Shown here: positions 38,460 to 50,697 of the stretch, piece after piece
Layout of the letters: each line of letters opens with the position of its first letter
Numbering within the stretch: the stretch's first letter is position 1
Assembly (NCBI GenBank): GCA_037074535.1
Contig: CM073474.1
Span: 8,346,001 to 8,410,000 of the forward strand
DNA length: 64,000 nt
Direction of reading: 5' to 3'
Source of the DNA: Gleditsia sinensis
Taxonomy: Eukaryota; Streptophyta; Magnoliopsida; Fabales; Fabaceae
The notes under the pieces: generated by a model
Databases searched by the model: none
What the model saw: only the letters and a program-made list of their open reading frames with translations
What the model was told of the DNA's origin: nothing
Position numbers and translations under genes: made by a program

Positions 38460-40316
38460 CTAGGCCATTAGGTGGTTCCCTTGCTGCTCATCTTTCTTCC
38501 CTCCCGTTTCCTGCCCTTCCTCTCCTTTCAGCTTTTTATGGATGTTCTCTTGTCTACTTTGTGTTCTGGTTTCCCCTTTTTCCCCCTCTTGTACACTCAT
38601 AATTCTTTTTTGCTCTAGGTCAGTATTCTCTCCTCTTCCTCTCTTTAGGCATAAAGCTTTCTCCATAGCGTGTATTAGTTCATACTCCACTATTGCCCAG
38701 TTTCCTTCCACTGTCTTCTCCTCTTCTTCATCCTCACTTGGTAATTCTACATAATATTATTGGCTCTCCACCCTTTCTTTCCTTTTTCTTATCCATTTTC
38801 CTTTTCCTGTTTTACACTGCATGGGCTCCCATTTCTTTTTGTTGATTATCTCTAGAGGTCTGCCATATTTCGCCTGGCCTAGGCTTTGTTCAACCCCTCT
38901 GTATCTATATTCTCCCTCTTCCAGGTTTTTTTCAATGATCCATTTGCTAGCTTCTTCCATTCTTTCATCCTTTTGCCCGCAGCCTTGTTCCATTTCTGGC
39001 CCAAGTCCCTTTATGACCACTGGCCTACTTTGAGTGGCCCATTGCTGTTCTTGTGTTGGGCCTTTTAATCCAGTTCCTAGGCCCAGATCTTCTGCCATCT
39101 CCTCGTTCCTATCTTTGCCTGGCTCTCTAAACTCCTGTTGCCTTTTTTCATTCATTTCCTGGCCCACCATATTCTCATCTCCTTTTTTTCCTGGTTCTTC
39201 TGGGCCCACATGTTCCTGCCTGCTGATGTTTTGAAGGTCAACTCTAGGCCTGCTTTCCTCCTTGTAGACTGTGCCTCCTTTTTCCCCTGCCCCAGGCATG
39301 CTATTTTTGTTATGTATCTCCTCTGCTTTCTTGTTTCTCCTTCTCTGACTTTCTATTTCCTTGCTTACTTCTGTGTCTTCTTCTTCCTGCCCCTAGTATG
39401 TCTCACTGCTGCTTTCCTTTGTGCTGCTGCTACATTGAGCCCAAAACTTCTACCATCTGGGTCTCATACTGTTCTCATCACTATTTTTTATTTTTTCCTT
39501 TTCTGCTGACTTGTCACTTTCACCTTGGTGCCTCCTATCTTCTCCTTCCCGGTTTCTAGAACTTTCTGCAACTATGGCGGATAGAGGTTTTGCAGGCTAG
39601 ACACCAAGACCTGGTCCATACCTCGGTTTCTTCTTATCATATGCTGCCATAGCCATTTCAGCTTTGCAATCTTTTTGCTCATGCCCCAGTCTCCTGCATT
39701 TAAAGCAGAATTCCTGTAATTTCTCATATCTCAATCTTACCCATGTTCTAGATAGTTGTCTTCTGAGAGCCCAAAAGCCAGTGACAAAAGGCTCCTGGAT
39801 GTTGATGAGCACTTTAACTCTCATAAAATGTCGGAGTATTCTCCCTTCTACCACTGGATTTTCTACTTCAATAACATCTCCCACCATGCTCCCTATCAAG
39901 TGTCCGTTGTTTGCTGTCAGACTCTCTAATGGCAAACCATGGATTTGCACCCAATAAGGGGCATAGCTAAAATCCATCTCCTGCATTGTAGCTTCCGGTA
40001 TCCAGCTGTAAACATTTAGGAGGTGCCCCATGATGTTCCAGGGTGCTTTAGCTAGTATCTTCTTGACTGTGCTCTCTTCTTCAAAATTGAAAAAAAATGT
40101 GTTGATGCTCAGGTCTACTATCTCCAACCTTTTTGGGTCACCCCACCCTTTCCTGATCATGTTCTTTACTGCTTTCCGGTTAAGTGGCTTATCCACTATT
40201 ATCTTCCCCACCAAGCTCCTTTTGACAATCGCTGATGACTGCTTTTCCTCTACTTCTAGTTGAAGTTCTTTGCCTTCCAGTCTGGTTTCCACCAGTTCTC
40301 TTTGATTATCCTCCAT
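38460..40316 (-). pseudogene. LINE A ORF1: DUF4283 and CCHC zinc-knuckle protein
   Basis: Starts at ATG 40316 (MEDNQRELVETRLEG). A DUF4283 domain occupies about residues 30-190 (APWNIMGHLLNVYSWIP, YAPYWVQIHGLPLESL), followed by a CCHC_4-type zinc knuckle (FCFKCRRLGHEQKDC) near residues 205-222. The first in-frame stop is at 39597. Further stops follow at 39393 and 38757 within a low-complexity, charged tail that otherwise stays in one frame to 38460. This ORF binds LINE RNA in the family. The zinc-knuckle part is intact and could yield a 239-aa truncated protein if expressed. Confidence 0.88.
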
Positions 40317-40521
40317 AGCTCACTTTGAACAAGTTTCCTGGCTGTGCAGTGTCACCGTCTGGGTACCCTTTGGTTGCCTTAAGGATGTTTAATGGAATCT
40401 ACAAAGGTCTATCCCTAAGAGAGAAAAATTCTCTCCCTTAGAGAGCAAGGAGAGTTTTGACGTACAGTAAGGTCTCTCCCGGAGCATCAGTAACCTCCTG
40501 TTGTCTCTTTATAATCCGTTT

Positions 40522-41657
40522 TTTTCTTTTTTGGTACACAAGAGCTTGAGGCTAACAATACACAAGCCTATGAGAAGAACTTCCCCTCAATATTGGACCC
40601 AGACCCATGGGAGGGTCTACCAAATCTAAAGGCCCACATTAACCTTTTAGGCTTTATGGGCGAGCCAGTCTACCACTAAATTTCTTTCTCTAAAAAGCGT
40701 GGAGTATATTGACTCTCTTTAGTTAGAAATGATTTAATCTTAAAGATTATTCTAATTTCTGGATGAATTCTATCGAGATCTTTGTAACACAGATCGATTG
40801 TTTCTTTGGAATCAAACTCTATAATGATGTTCTTGAAATCGTTCTCCCACACTATGACCAGCGCTGTCAGGATTCTCCATAATTCAACACCAAAGATTTG
40901 ATAGTTTCCTATACGTCTGATGAATCCAAGTATCTATTCACTTGCTGCATTCCTTAAGGCCTCTCTACAGCTAGCAAAGCCAGAACTGTTAATTGATCCG
41001 TCAGTATTAAATTTCACCTAATGCTGCTTTGGTGGGATCCAGGATTTTTCCTTCAGTTCTCTCGATCTTCCGTGGATGGATTCCATAGCAAAGGACCATC
41101 GGATACATTCCTTGGTTTTGAAAAGGCAAGAGAAAAAAATATCATTCTAGTTATGTTTTGTTGGTTGGAAAATAGCTTCATATCTCCTTATCCAAATAGT
41201 CTAGATTGTTATTTCGAATAGTATCTTCTACTCCAAATGCTCGACCACTTCATTACTAAGGTTCCATGATAAATTGTTATTAATCCACTCCTTTAGACTC
41301 CAAGAGAAGAAGAATTCATAATGCCTTGGGTGGACTAGTCTAAGCTAGAGGTTTTTTGTTATCTCACAATCTCTTAGACAGTGTAAAACTATTTTTTGGT
41401 CACTCTGTAGGTATGGCATAACTCTGTTTCATCAAGATGTCTATTGTATCTGAGTTTATTGGTGAGGATGTATTCCTTACCAACTAACTAGAGAAAGTTT
41501 CTAATTTTCTGGGGTCCCGGCCACCTCCAAATCTTCTTCTAGAATTCCTTTTTATTTGAGTGCCAACCCATTTTATTTGCATATGCCGATTTCATAGAGA
41601 ATTTGCCATCATGGCTATGGTTCTAGCTTACTCGGTCATCCCCCATTTTTGTGTTGG
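40522..41657 (-). pseudogene. 5'-truncated L1-type LINE (LINE B), linker and RNase H only
   Basis: A minus-strand LINE tail ending in an A-rich stretch (T-rich 40528-40544). The start of the zinc-binding linker is near 41650-41590 (GDDRVS-stop-NHSHDGKFSMKSAYA) and IWRWPGPQKIRNFL near 41530-41490. RNase H follows with KFNTDGSINSSGFASCREAL near 41020-40960 and DSKETIDL near 40820-40795. Many stops and frame changes make it clearly dead. Its 5' truncation point sits a few bases from the 5' end of the oppositely oriented LINE C. Confidence 0.82.
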
Positions 41658-41745
41658 GGGGATAGTAGCAGCTAGAATATATTAAAACTCTCTAGCAGTC
41701 ATTCCTAGAAAAGCAGCAAAGAGCTCCTAGTGGTGTCATCAAGCG

Positions 41746-43810
41746 ATGTCGTCCGACGACTTGACGGCAACATTAAGCAACTTGAAGACTAATGAAACAA
41801 TTGGTCTAGCAAAATCCAAAGACGAGGATGACATTCTACAAAGATCAAACAAGAAGATTAAGGTAGTCTTTGAAGAGAAGGAACCAGAAGATGATGTGAT
41901 GGGAAAGGTGAATGCAACGAATGCAACGAACACAAAAACAGAAAGAGAACCAGAAGATAGCCTAAATTGCAAGGATAGTGATAACTCCAGAAGTCCATCT
42001 AATAGAGAGAAGAGGGAGGACTCGTACAAATGTGGGGGAATTCCTACCAACGCAAACTCAATAAATGAGCAAAAGGAGAGGTCAATTGGACTTTCCTACA
42101 AGGATAGGCAAGTAGGGTATAATGGCATATCAAATTGCTTTGGGGGAGGGGATCCAAATTTAAAAGACTACTTTATGAAGGATGACTCTGATGAAGACAT
42201 GTTAGATGAGGGCGAAACTAATGAGAATGTCAATATCCCCAATATTGAAATTACTGCTGAAGAAAGGAAAGGTTACTATAAAAATAGAGGAAATCCCTGA
42301 TAATCAAGCTAATGGGGAAAAAAATAGGTTACAAATATCTGAAGGACAGACTAACTAAGCTTTGGCATCCTCTTCGGAACACTCAACTTAATCGATATAG
42401 AAAATGACTTCTATATAGCAAACTTCTCATACTAGGAGGACTATAACTTTACGCTGCATGAGGGTCCATGGATGATAGTTTATCACTATTTGGTGGTCCA
42501 ACGATGGAGGATAGAGTTCAGACCAATGGAAGATAGTTTTAAGAAAGTAGCAGTTTGGGTCAGAGTTCTTTAGTTGCCCATTGAATACTACAATTCCCAT
42601 TTCTTGTGGCAATTAGGGGACAGGGTAGGGAAAAAGCTAAAAATTGATAGCCACACCCTGAGAACACTAAACTCAGACAATGGGAAAGAACTTGAGGAGG
42701 AGAGGGGAAAATTTGAAAGAATATGTGTGGAAATCAATCTTAGAAAGAAACTTGTAGCGAAGTTTAAGTTGAGGAAAAGAACATTTAATGTGGAATATGA
42801 AGGTTTGCACTTTGTTTGCTTTGGGTGTAGGAGGTATGGCCATAGAGAGGATCAATATCCAGGCTTCCCAAGATGGCCAGGAAGAAGACAAATTGGATCA
42901 GAACCATGTATCAGAAAACGAAAAACAAGGAATTGTTTCACTCACCGAAAAATGTCGAAAGCAGGCAACCGACGAATGACAGAGAAAGAGAATCGACCCT
43001 TGGATGCTTGTTAGAAAAGTTGAAAGGAAAAAAGATGTCAGACCTTGGGGGATGGAAAATTATCAAAAACCACAATTTAGTTACAAAGTTAGAAATAGGG
43101 CAAAGTTGGTACCTGACAAGCCGAAAGACAGGAAAGATACGTCCAGATTCAATATCTTGGAAACCATCAACGATGAGATGAAGGAAACAATTGGTTCTGA
43201 AGCATTCAATGAGATTGTGACTATGGTAGAGTCTTATAGTAGGAAGGGGTCTAGGGATAAGGAACCCAAAAGCATAGAGGTTAAGAGGAAAGGCAAAACA
43301 CCACTAGGAAAGGAAAAAATGGGCTTGCGCCCGTAAGGTAACAAAGGTAGAAGACTCTCAAACCAAGCCAAACTCAATATACACAAACCATCCAAGGGTG
43401 GTTTCTAAGTCCGAGCAAAAAAACCCAATGGTGTGGCCATAAAGTTGGATCGCGAGAAAAAGCCCATGAATAGGGAAGCTCTGGCAGTATTGCTTAACAT
43501 GGCTGAGAAGCCTGAGACCAACCCAATACTCAAAAGCAAATCAGTAAAGCACAAAGATAATACAAGGATCTTAAACTTAATCATTATCTCTCCTTCTATA
43601 AATCCTTTTCCCATAACAAATATAGGAATGAAGGCAACAAGCTTTGATGAAGTGCAAAACTTGGAGTTTATTAAAGATAAGCCAATCTCCAATTAATCAA
43701 ATTCGCCCAACAAATTTTAACCAAGGAGCTAGGAGATTAGGCTATGCTAGAAAGCATAGGTGCCATAATAGTGGCCTTTTAAGGAGCTTGATTGACAATG
43801 TAACATCATC
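41746..43810 (+). pseudogene. LINE C ORF1: DUF4283 and CCHC protein
   Basis: ATG at 41746 opens a 184-codon acidic N-terminal region (QRSNKKIKVVFEEKEPEDDV). The DUF4283 domain spans about 42360-42780 (LHEGPWMIV, FKKVAVWVRVL, LPIEYYN) across a stop at 42298 and another near 42572. A CCHC_4-like knuckle (HFVCFGCRRYGHRED) lies near 42810-42856. The rest is a basic, low-complexity tail in shifted frames. This is the RNA-binding ORF1 of the element and is not functional. Confidence 0.82.
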
Positions 43811-43830
43811 TTTTTTACCGATACCAATTT

Positions 43831-46677
43831 ATGAATTTTATGGCCTAGAACTGCAAAGGAGCGAGATCAAGATATTTCTCTTTCCTGATCAAGGACTTAA
43901 TTAATCATCACCAACTAAGTCTTATTGTCCTGTTTGAAACAAAAATCAACAGGCGGCATCAGTTATTAACAAAATGGGTTGGTCTGGCAGTAGTAGATAG
44001 AGTTAAGGCGAATGGTTTTGTCGGTGGTATTTGGTTGATTTGGAACATAGACATGTTGGAAGTAAAGTCTATTCTTAAGAACAAACAATTTTTGCATACC
44101 GAAGTAAGATTTAAGAACAATAAAAGGAGATGCCTAGTTACAGCAGTTTACGGCAGCCTAAACCAAGTTAAAAGAAAATAACTCTAGCTAAAGCTTAAAG
44201 AGTTGAATGATAACCATAACACTTCCTGGTTCTCATGGGAGACTTTAATGCCTATAAAAACATTAAGGAGAAAAAGGTAGCCAATTCTTAAATTGGAGCT
44301 GCATTAAAGATTTTAGCAATTTCATTGCTGAAAAATCCTTAATAGACTTTAGATTCAGTGGTCCCAAATTTACCTAAGAAAGAAGTTCATTGAAAGAGAG
44401 AATTGATCAAGTGATATGAAGTATTGAATGGCAGTACTCTTTCCTGGATTCGGTAGTCCATCACCTCCCTGCTCTTAAATCAGATCATAAACCCTTTCTT
44501 ATTAAGCTCTGGTAGCAAACCCCTCAAATCAGAAATCCCAAAGCCTTTCGTTTCCAAGCTGCCTGGCTACTGGACAATTTCTTTAAGGAGATTGTGATCG
44601 CTACCTAGAAAAATGAACAGAATTGAGAAATGGCTGCTGATAAATTCAAAGAAGAGGCTACAATATGGAACAAAGAGGTTTTTGAAAACATATTCAATAA
44701 GAAGAAATAATTGTCTAGAAAGCTTACTGGGATTGACAGAGCCTCGCAAAGCAATGAAAGCCTCTATCTGTTGGAACTCAAGGAATCCCTGTGAAAAGAG
44801 TATGAAAACATTCTAATAAGGGAGGAAACTATATGGTATCAGAAATCTCGATGTAATTGGTTGAAGTTAGGGCATAGAAACACAAAATACTTTTATGCTT
44901 CCATTATGGTCAAGAGACGAAGGAATAGAATTATAATGCTGAAAGATGAAGAAGGGAATTAGGTGCAAGAACAAGCCATGTTAAAAAACCTGGCAAGGGA
45001 TTACTTCAAAGCTTTATTCTCACATGATAACTCTCATTTCCAAAAGCCTATCTTAGAAGACTGATTCCCAAAATTCAAAGAGGAAGAGTTGATAAAACTT
45101 TAAAAACCCTTTTTTAATGCAAAAATAAAAAAGGTTGCCTTTAGCATGGGAGCCTTCAAAGCCCCAAGACTTGACAGGTTACACGCCATTTTTAACTAAA
45201 GTTAGTGGGAGGTAGTAGGTAATTCCATATGTAAATGATCCAAGATATGTATAAGAATCTAGAATTGGTGAAAAATATTAACCAATCACTGTTAGTCCTC
45301 ATACCAAAAGTGAAAAATCCAAAGTGTATAAAGGCATTCAAACCTATAGCTTATGCAATGTTATTATGAAGATTTTGACTAAAGCTATTGCTAGCAGGCT
45401 AAAATCCTTTATAAACTAGTGGGCTGGTCCTTGCAAAAGTAGCTTTATCCCTAGAAGTCACATTTATGATAATATGATAGTTACCCAAGAGGTCATGCAC
45501 TCCATGAGGAAGAAGAAAGGTAAAAAAGGAGTAATGGCTATTAAGATTTATCAGGAAAAAGCCTAATGATAGATTAAGATGGGATTTTCTAGAAGAAATC
45601 CTTAAGGACATTGGCTTGAAAGAGCACTTTATGGAAATCATCATGAAGTTCATATTAACTACTTCCATGTGCGTACTATGGAATGGGGAGCTAACAGACA
45701 ATTTTGAAATGTCCAGGGGGTAGGGCAAGGAAATCTACTATCTCCATACCTCTTTGTCTTATGTATCGAAATATTATCACGTTGCATAGAATGGGTGGTG
45801 GACAACAAGTTATGAAAACCCATACGTCTTTGCAGGAAGAGTCCTCTGCTATCACACCTATTTTTTGTAGATAATCTCATATTGTTTGCCGAAGAAAGTC
45901 TAGAGCAATGTAAAATGATTAAAGCCTTACTTAATTCCTTTTATAAATGCTCTGGGCAACTCATTAATGAAAGGAAAACAAAGTGCCTATTATCTAGCAA
46001 TATTAATCACAACAGAGCAGCTCAATATAGTTAGACATTAGGTTTCCAATTCACATGTGACTTAGGTGTTTATCTGGGTGTGCCATTAATTCACAGAAGA
46101 GTCACCAGAAGGACCTTCCTGCACATAGCCAAGAAAGTGAAGAAGCGGTTAAGCGTATGGAAAGTTAAGACCCTAACTCTGGCTGAAAGAATAATCCTCA
46201 CAAGCAGTGTCCTTAATAACCTACCTTACTACTCTATGTACACTACTCTACTCTCATGTGGATTGTGTGATGAACTTAAGAAAGCAAGTCGTAAGTTCAT
46301 CTAGGGGAACTCGAATGACTCTAGAAAAATTTACCTTGTTAAGTGGAATAGCATATGCCTACTCAAACACATGGGAGGTTTGGGAATAAGGAATTTTAGA
46401 TAGATAAATGAAGCCTTCTTGATGAAAGTGGCATAGGGATTGATTAACCAGCCAAATAACCTATGGGTAAAGACTTTAAGATCTAAATACAAGTACATCG
46501 ATGATACAATTCCCATTATGCATGCCAATAAATCAAACCCCTCAAATCTCTGAAAAGGAATTTCACAAGTTTAGAAGGAAGTTGAAAAGGGTATTATTTT
46601 GAATGTAGGAAATAGGAAAAGAATCAAATTTTGGCAAGATGATTGGCTCTCTGAAATTGGACCCCTTGAGCATATTG
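43831..46677 (+). pseudogene. LINE C ORF2: endonuclease and RT
   Basis: Starts MNFMA-stop-NCKGARSRYF at 43831, with the conserved Trp mutated to TAG. The endonuclease (LIVLFETK, GGIWLIWN) extends to about 44500. RT motifs span about 45100-46650: FSMGAFKAPRLD, LLVLIPKVKNPKCIKAFKPI, SFIPRSHIYDNMI, then the catalytic box. That box reads FVDN near 45866-45877 in place of FADD, so a catalytic aspartate is lost. Numerous stops and frameshifts. The downstream linker is beyond the Athila insertion. Confidence 0.85.
46673..46677. repeat. Target site duplication, left (TATTG)
   Basis: TATTG directly precedes the LTR start at 46678 and recurs at 53699-53703 after the other LTR. Confidence 0.92.
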
Positions 46678-48107
46678 TGTTGCGTGTAAGTTTTACCAAA
46701 TAACCGCAAGCGCACGGCGTAACTGTAGCTAGTCCGGCAAGTACGGGTTGTATCCCACAGAGAACAATGTCAATTACTAGAATTGTACGAAACGAGCTAT
46801 CTAGATCGATGTAAAGCAATAGAGAGTTTGTCACAGTTAAATAAGTAAAGATAATCAATTAAACAAAGTCTAGGGTTACAGTTCACCATACTTATGATAT
46901 TCAACATCCAACTTATACCTCTAATTGTAATTATCTAGGTTATTGGGGATGGTTTAGCCTTAATTAACTAACAACCTCTTTCAAGCGTTACTAATCGACC
47001 TAGGTTAATCCAATTGCTACTTTCGTGGTTCTTAGTTCAACCTAAGTCCATTAAGTTCTATGCCAACCATGGTATACAATTAATCGGTTTTCTCGTGCCC
47101 ACTAATTGATTCATTCCTAGGGAACCTTAAACTACTTTCGTAATTAAGATATCCCTAATTAACTATTAGGTTCCGATATCAATCTTCACCTTTCAGTCCA
47201 TCAATCAATATCCTAAGACGTAATAAATATTGGCCAAACATTCATCAACTCATATAACCAATACTTAATAGCTAATCTTAACTAACCATAGATAACAATA
47301 ATTAGGGTTCTAGAAGTTCAATTCAACATAGTATCATCACACCATAAGTGGGTTTACCAAAACCCTAGGTAAAAACTACTCAAGCATAATAGAAACAGAA
47401 ACTAAAACCAAATTCATTAAACAAACCATAAGTATTCAATACAAACCAAGAGAAAGAATTGAAATAGAGATAGTGCAGAGATAGAAAGATAAAACCTAGA
47501 TGGAGAATGAAATACAAGCATAAATTGTTGTCAAATCTACTCTAAGAACATGAATCAAACTCTAATCCTACTCTAAACCTAATCCTAAGGTGTTTCCTAA
47601 GCCTAAAAACTCATTCCCCAAGTGTATTTTCGGTCCTCATCCTTTTCTCCTGCGTTTTTCCCTCAATATATAACACTTTGGGCGGCCAAAACCCTAAAAA
47701 ACACGGAGCTCGCAGACCCGCAGCACGACCGTGTCCCAGGACACGGCCTGGCCATGCTTCGAGCGGGTTTCTGGGAGAATCTGCAGCTTCTTGCTCAGAG
47801 CACAGCCTGGCCGTGGTGCATGCCACCAAGCACGGCTTGGCCGTGCTTCATGCTGCTATGCTCAAAATTTGCTGATTTTTGGTGAACTTGCTCCTTGTTT
47901 CCTCCTAAATCATATTCCATATTCATTTGTCACTTCTCATGAGTGTTTTCCTTTGCTTCTTGGCCTCTTTTGCTCACCTACAAGCATAAAAACAACCAAA
48001 GCAGTATCCAAAGCAAAACATAACCAAAAGCAGGGGAATAACCACAAGTTTACTATGAATTAGGGGATAAAATATAGCTGTTAAGTACTCAAAATACCCC
48101 TATATCA
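46678..48107 (-). repeat. 3' LTR of Athila-like element (1430 bp)
   Basis: On the plus strand it runs from TGTTGCGTGTAAG to CCCTATATCA. It is near-identical to 52297-53698 apart from scattered substitutions and one extra ~28-bp unit near 47800-47830 (GTGCATGCCACCAAGCACGG). It contains the GC-rich palindrome CGTGTCCCAGGACACG at 47729-47744. Confidence 0.93.
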
Positions 48108-48127
48108 ACTCCCCCATGCTTAAACCT
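48108..48127 (-). promoter_or_regulatory. Polypurine tract of Athila-like element
   Basis: On the minus strand the sequence GTTTAAGCATGGGGGAGT ends exactly at the 3' LTR. The same 18 bases occur again at 48927-48944. Confidence 0.82.
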
Positions 48128-49700
48128 TTGCTTGTCCTCAAGCAAATAACATATCATATCAGGAAGGGGGAAAGATGTAATCAGATTCCAGAAGATAGAA
48201 ATATGCAATATGGATAATTTGTCAGTCAATCTGTGTGCACACAATAGATATATGAATAGACATTTACAAGATATTCTCTGTTCTTCTAAAACTAAACCAA
48301 AAATTCCTCTAGTATATATCTACTTCTATTGTTACCATACGTTGTATGTATAAAATTGATTTTTGTACACTCAAGTAGGCCACCTCATCCTTTAGATCTC
48401 CCTATATTGCCTTACCCTTATTTCTATTTTATCACTCTTTTTCTCACTCAAACTCTTTTACTTTCCATCATTTTTTTTTCATTCATTTAATTTTCTTTTT
48501 AGAAATATGTGGTGAGTGCATTTTATGCTCCATCTCACTAGGGTAAAGGCATCTAGGTACTCATACTAAGGCCTTTTTGGTGCCTTGAAGGGGTACTCAG
48601 AGTGAAAATTTTTTGGGGTGCACATTCCCTCATTTTTCACCTCTCCCTACCTTCACACTCTCATAGTGTTAAAATCAAAAATAGCATACAATTCACAGCA
48701 CAATTGAGAGATATTTTTCAAAAAATTAGAGGTTTAATGCTAGAAGAGAGAGACTAAAGTTTAAACTACCTATTTCATACCCTATTGTGCATCACATGTT
48801 CATGAGTTAAAATCTACCTATATTACATCAATCTATCTCTGAAATAGTAAACTAAGAGATTTTGCAATGCAACATGAGATATTCAGCCAATAGTAACTAA
48901 TCAGAGGAAATCACAAGCCTAAAGTTACTCCCCCATGCTTAAACTTGACATTGTCCTCAATGTCAATATAAATGAAAGGATAGGCAAAGGGAGAAGAAAC
49001 TTACATGCTTACTGGTTTTCTGAAGGAGGAGGAGGGTTCTAATTCAGATGCAAGTGTAGAGCAGCAATAATAGGTAAGCTAGATATAAGTAATGCAGCAT
49101 TTTGAATTAGAGTTGGGTTAAAAACATGGCCCACTTTTTTTTTTGGCACGGCCTGGATGCTGGGCCGTGTTTATCAGCACGGCCCACCCGTGTTATGGGT
49201 TGGACAATCAGGTTGTAGGAGGGCTGCGTGGGGCACGGCCGTGTCCTGGGACACGGCGTGCTCGTGCTTCTCACGGGTTGGCCCTCTTTCTTGCAGCTTA
49301 TGGCCGTGCTTGCAGCACGGCCATGGTAGGAGACACTGGCTGGAAGCTGTAAATCCTCGAATTTTGCCTCCGCTTTTGATTCTCCTTGATTTCCCTTAAT
49401 TTTAAGCCTTTTACATCACCTTGAGCACATGGGAATAAACCTAAAATACATGAGGAAACACTCATTAAACCTATAACCAAAGAAATCAACTAAAATTGAA
49501 GATAAAAACTGAACTAAAAACTAGAGAACAAAACCAAAGGAAACTTTAAAAATTAAAATGTGTGTTGCTTCCCACAAAGCGCTTGTTTAAAGTCATTAGC
49601 TTGACTCTTTGGCATGCTTTCCACTCATGGAGGCTTGAAGAGAGTTTCAATAACTCTCTTTGCTATCCATTGCCTCTTAGTATGTTGCTTGAGGCTGGGC
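48128..49700 (-). other. Non-coding 3' interior of Athila-like element
   Basis: A ~1.5-kb region without coding signal, as is usual between pol and the 3' LTR in Athila elements. It contains a second copy of the polypurine tract (48927-48944) and a GC-rich cluster of CACGGCC/GGCCGTG words at 49146-49330, including CGTGTCCTGGGACACG near 49239-49254. Short ORFs through that cluster are artefacts of composition. Confidence 0.7.
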
Positions 49701-49710
49701 CTAATGCCCT

Positions 49711-50487
49711 TCAAAGATGCTCTTGGCTCATTGTTTCCTCCTTAGCTCCATTAAGGTTGGGAGGAGGTAGCTTAGGTTCTACTTTTGGAGTTTGGATTGG
49801 CTCCTCAACATCTTGCTTTTCCTTCTCCTGTTTATCATAAACCAAAGAACTTTCCACAAAGCATAACTCAAGTGGGTCAGAAGGAGAAAAATTCATGGCA
49901 TAATCATCCATATTTGGTTTAGGTAAACCAATCATACAACAAGATTCATTTAGGGATGGAGGGTTCATTGTATCATTCAAATTAAATTCTACTTTTTCAT
50001 CCCCTACATTCAAGGAAAGCTTTCCATCTTTCACATTTATATTGGCACCAGCCGTAGCTAGGAAAGGCCTTCCAAGAATGATGGGGATTTTATCATCTTC
50101 CTCCATCTCTAAAATAACAAAATCAACCGGTATATAAAATTTACCTACCTTTAGAGGAACATCCTCTAATATACCTATCGGGTGCTTGATGGATCGATCA
50201 GCCAAATGAAGAGAAAGGGTGGTAGGCTTTAAGTCACCCATCTGAAGCTTTTTGCACACCGAGACAGGCATGAGGCTGACACTTGCTCCAAGGTCACATA
50301 GGGCTCGATCAATCTTCATATCTCTTATGGAGCAAGGAATGGAAAAGCTCCCGGGATCCTTAAGCTTTTGAGGAAGCTTATTCTGGATTAATGCACTTGA
50401 TTCCTCTGTCAGTGCCACCACAGCATACTCATCAATCTTCCTCTTGTTTGAGAGGATCTCTTTTAGGAACTTTGCATAGGATGACAT
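49711..50487 (-). pseudogene. Retropepsin ORF of Athila-like element
   Basis: A 258-codon open stretch with the aspartic protease core: active site CDLGASVSLMP near residues 66-76, LADRSIKHPIGILEDVPLKV near 95-114, DFVILEMEEDDKIPIILGRP, and FLATAGANINV. Protease would cleave gag. The tail ends in acidic, Pro-rich sequence with a stop at 49711, where RT would be expected. It is in the same frame as gag, separated by in-frame stops at 51040, 50698 and just upstream of 50487, so it is part of a broken gag-pro polyprotein. Confidence 0.88.
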
Positions 50488-50697
50488 TTAGGAGATGGCT
50501 TCTAGAAATGGGATATTGATATTCAGCTTCTTCAACACATCCAGAAATCTCCCAAACTGCTTCTCTTGCTTAGCCTTAACCAATCTTTGAGGAAAAGGGA
50601 TTAGTGGCTTGTATGGTTTAGGAGCCACGTATTTTGGCTCTTCTTCCTTCTTTTCCTCTTCTTCTGGTACCTTTTCTCTCTTCTTCTCAGATGCAGC

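Larger units (their letters stand above)
34025..40521 (-). mobile_element. Near full-length L1-type LINE (LINE A)
   Basis: A 6.5-kb minus-strand element ending in an A-rich tail (T run at 34025-34040), with two consecutive ORFs in the usual L1 order. ORF1 is a DUF4283/CCHC RNA-binding protein; ORF2 has endonuclease, RT, zinc-binding linker and RNase H. The right (5') boundary is taken where the T run of the next LINE begins. I could not see a target duplication because both junctions are T-rich. Long ORF2 stretches are still open, so the insertion is relatively young, but several stops and frameshifts make it inactive. Its tail abuts the EPL1 promoter. Confidence 0.88.
41660..46677 (+). mobile_element. 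L1-type LINE (LINE C), 5' part
   Basis: Plus-strand LINE starting near GTGTTGGGGGGATAG. ORF1 begins at 41746 and ORF2 at about 43831. It is interrupted at 46678 by the Athila-like element and resumes at 53699: the codons for EHIATKP are split by the insertion and restored when the 5-bp duplication TATTG is removed. The LINE is badly decayed. Confidence 0.88.

Noticed and set aside
47622..49352. Several overlapping GC-rich ORFs (for example 47678-47875, 47731-48063, 49143-49352)
   Set aside because: They run through the CACGGCC palindrome blocks of an LTR and of the element interior. Open frames arise from composition in several frames at once, with no domain.
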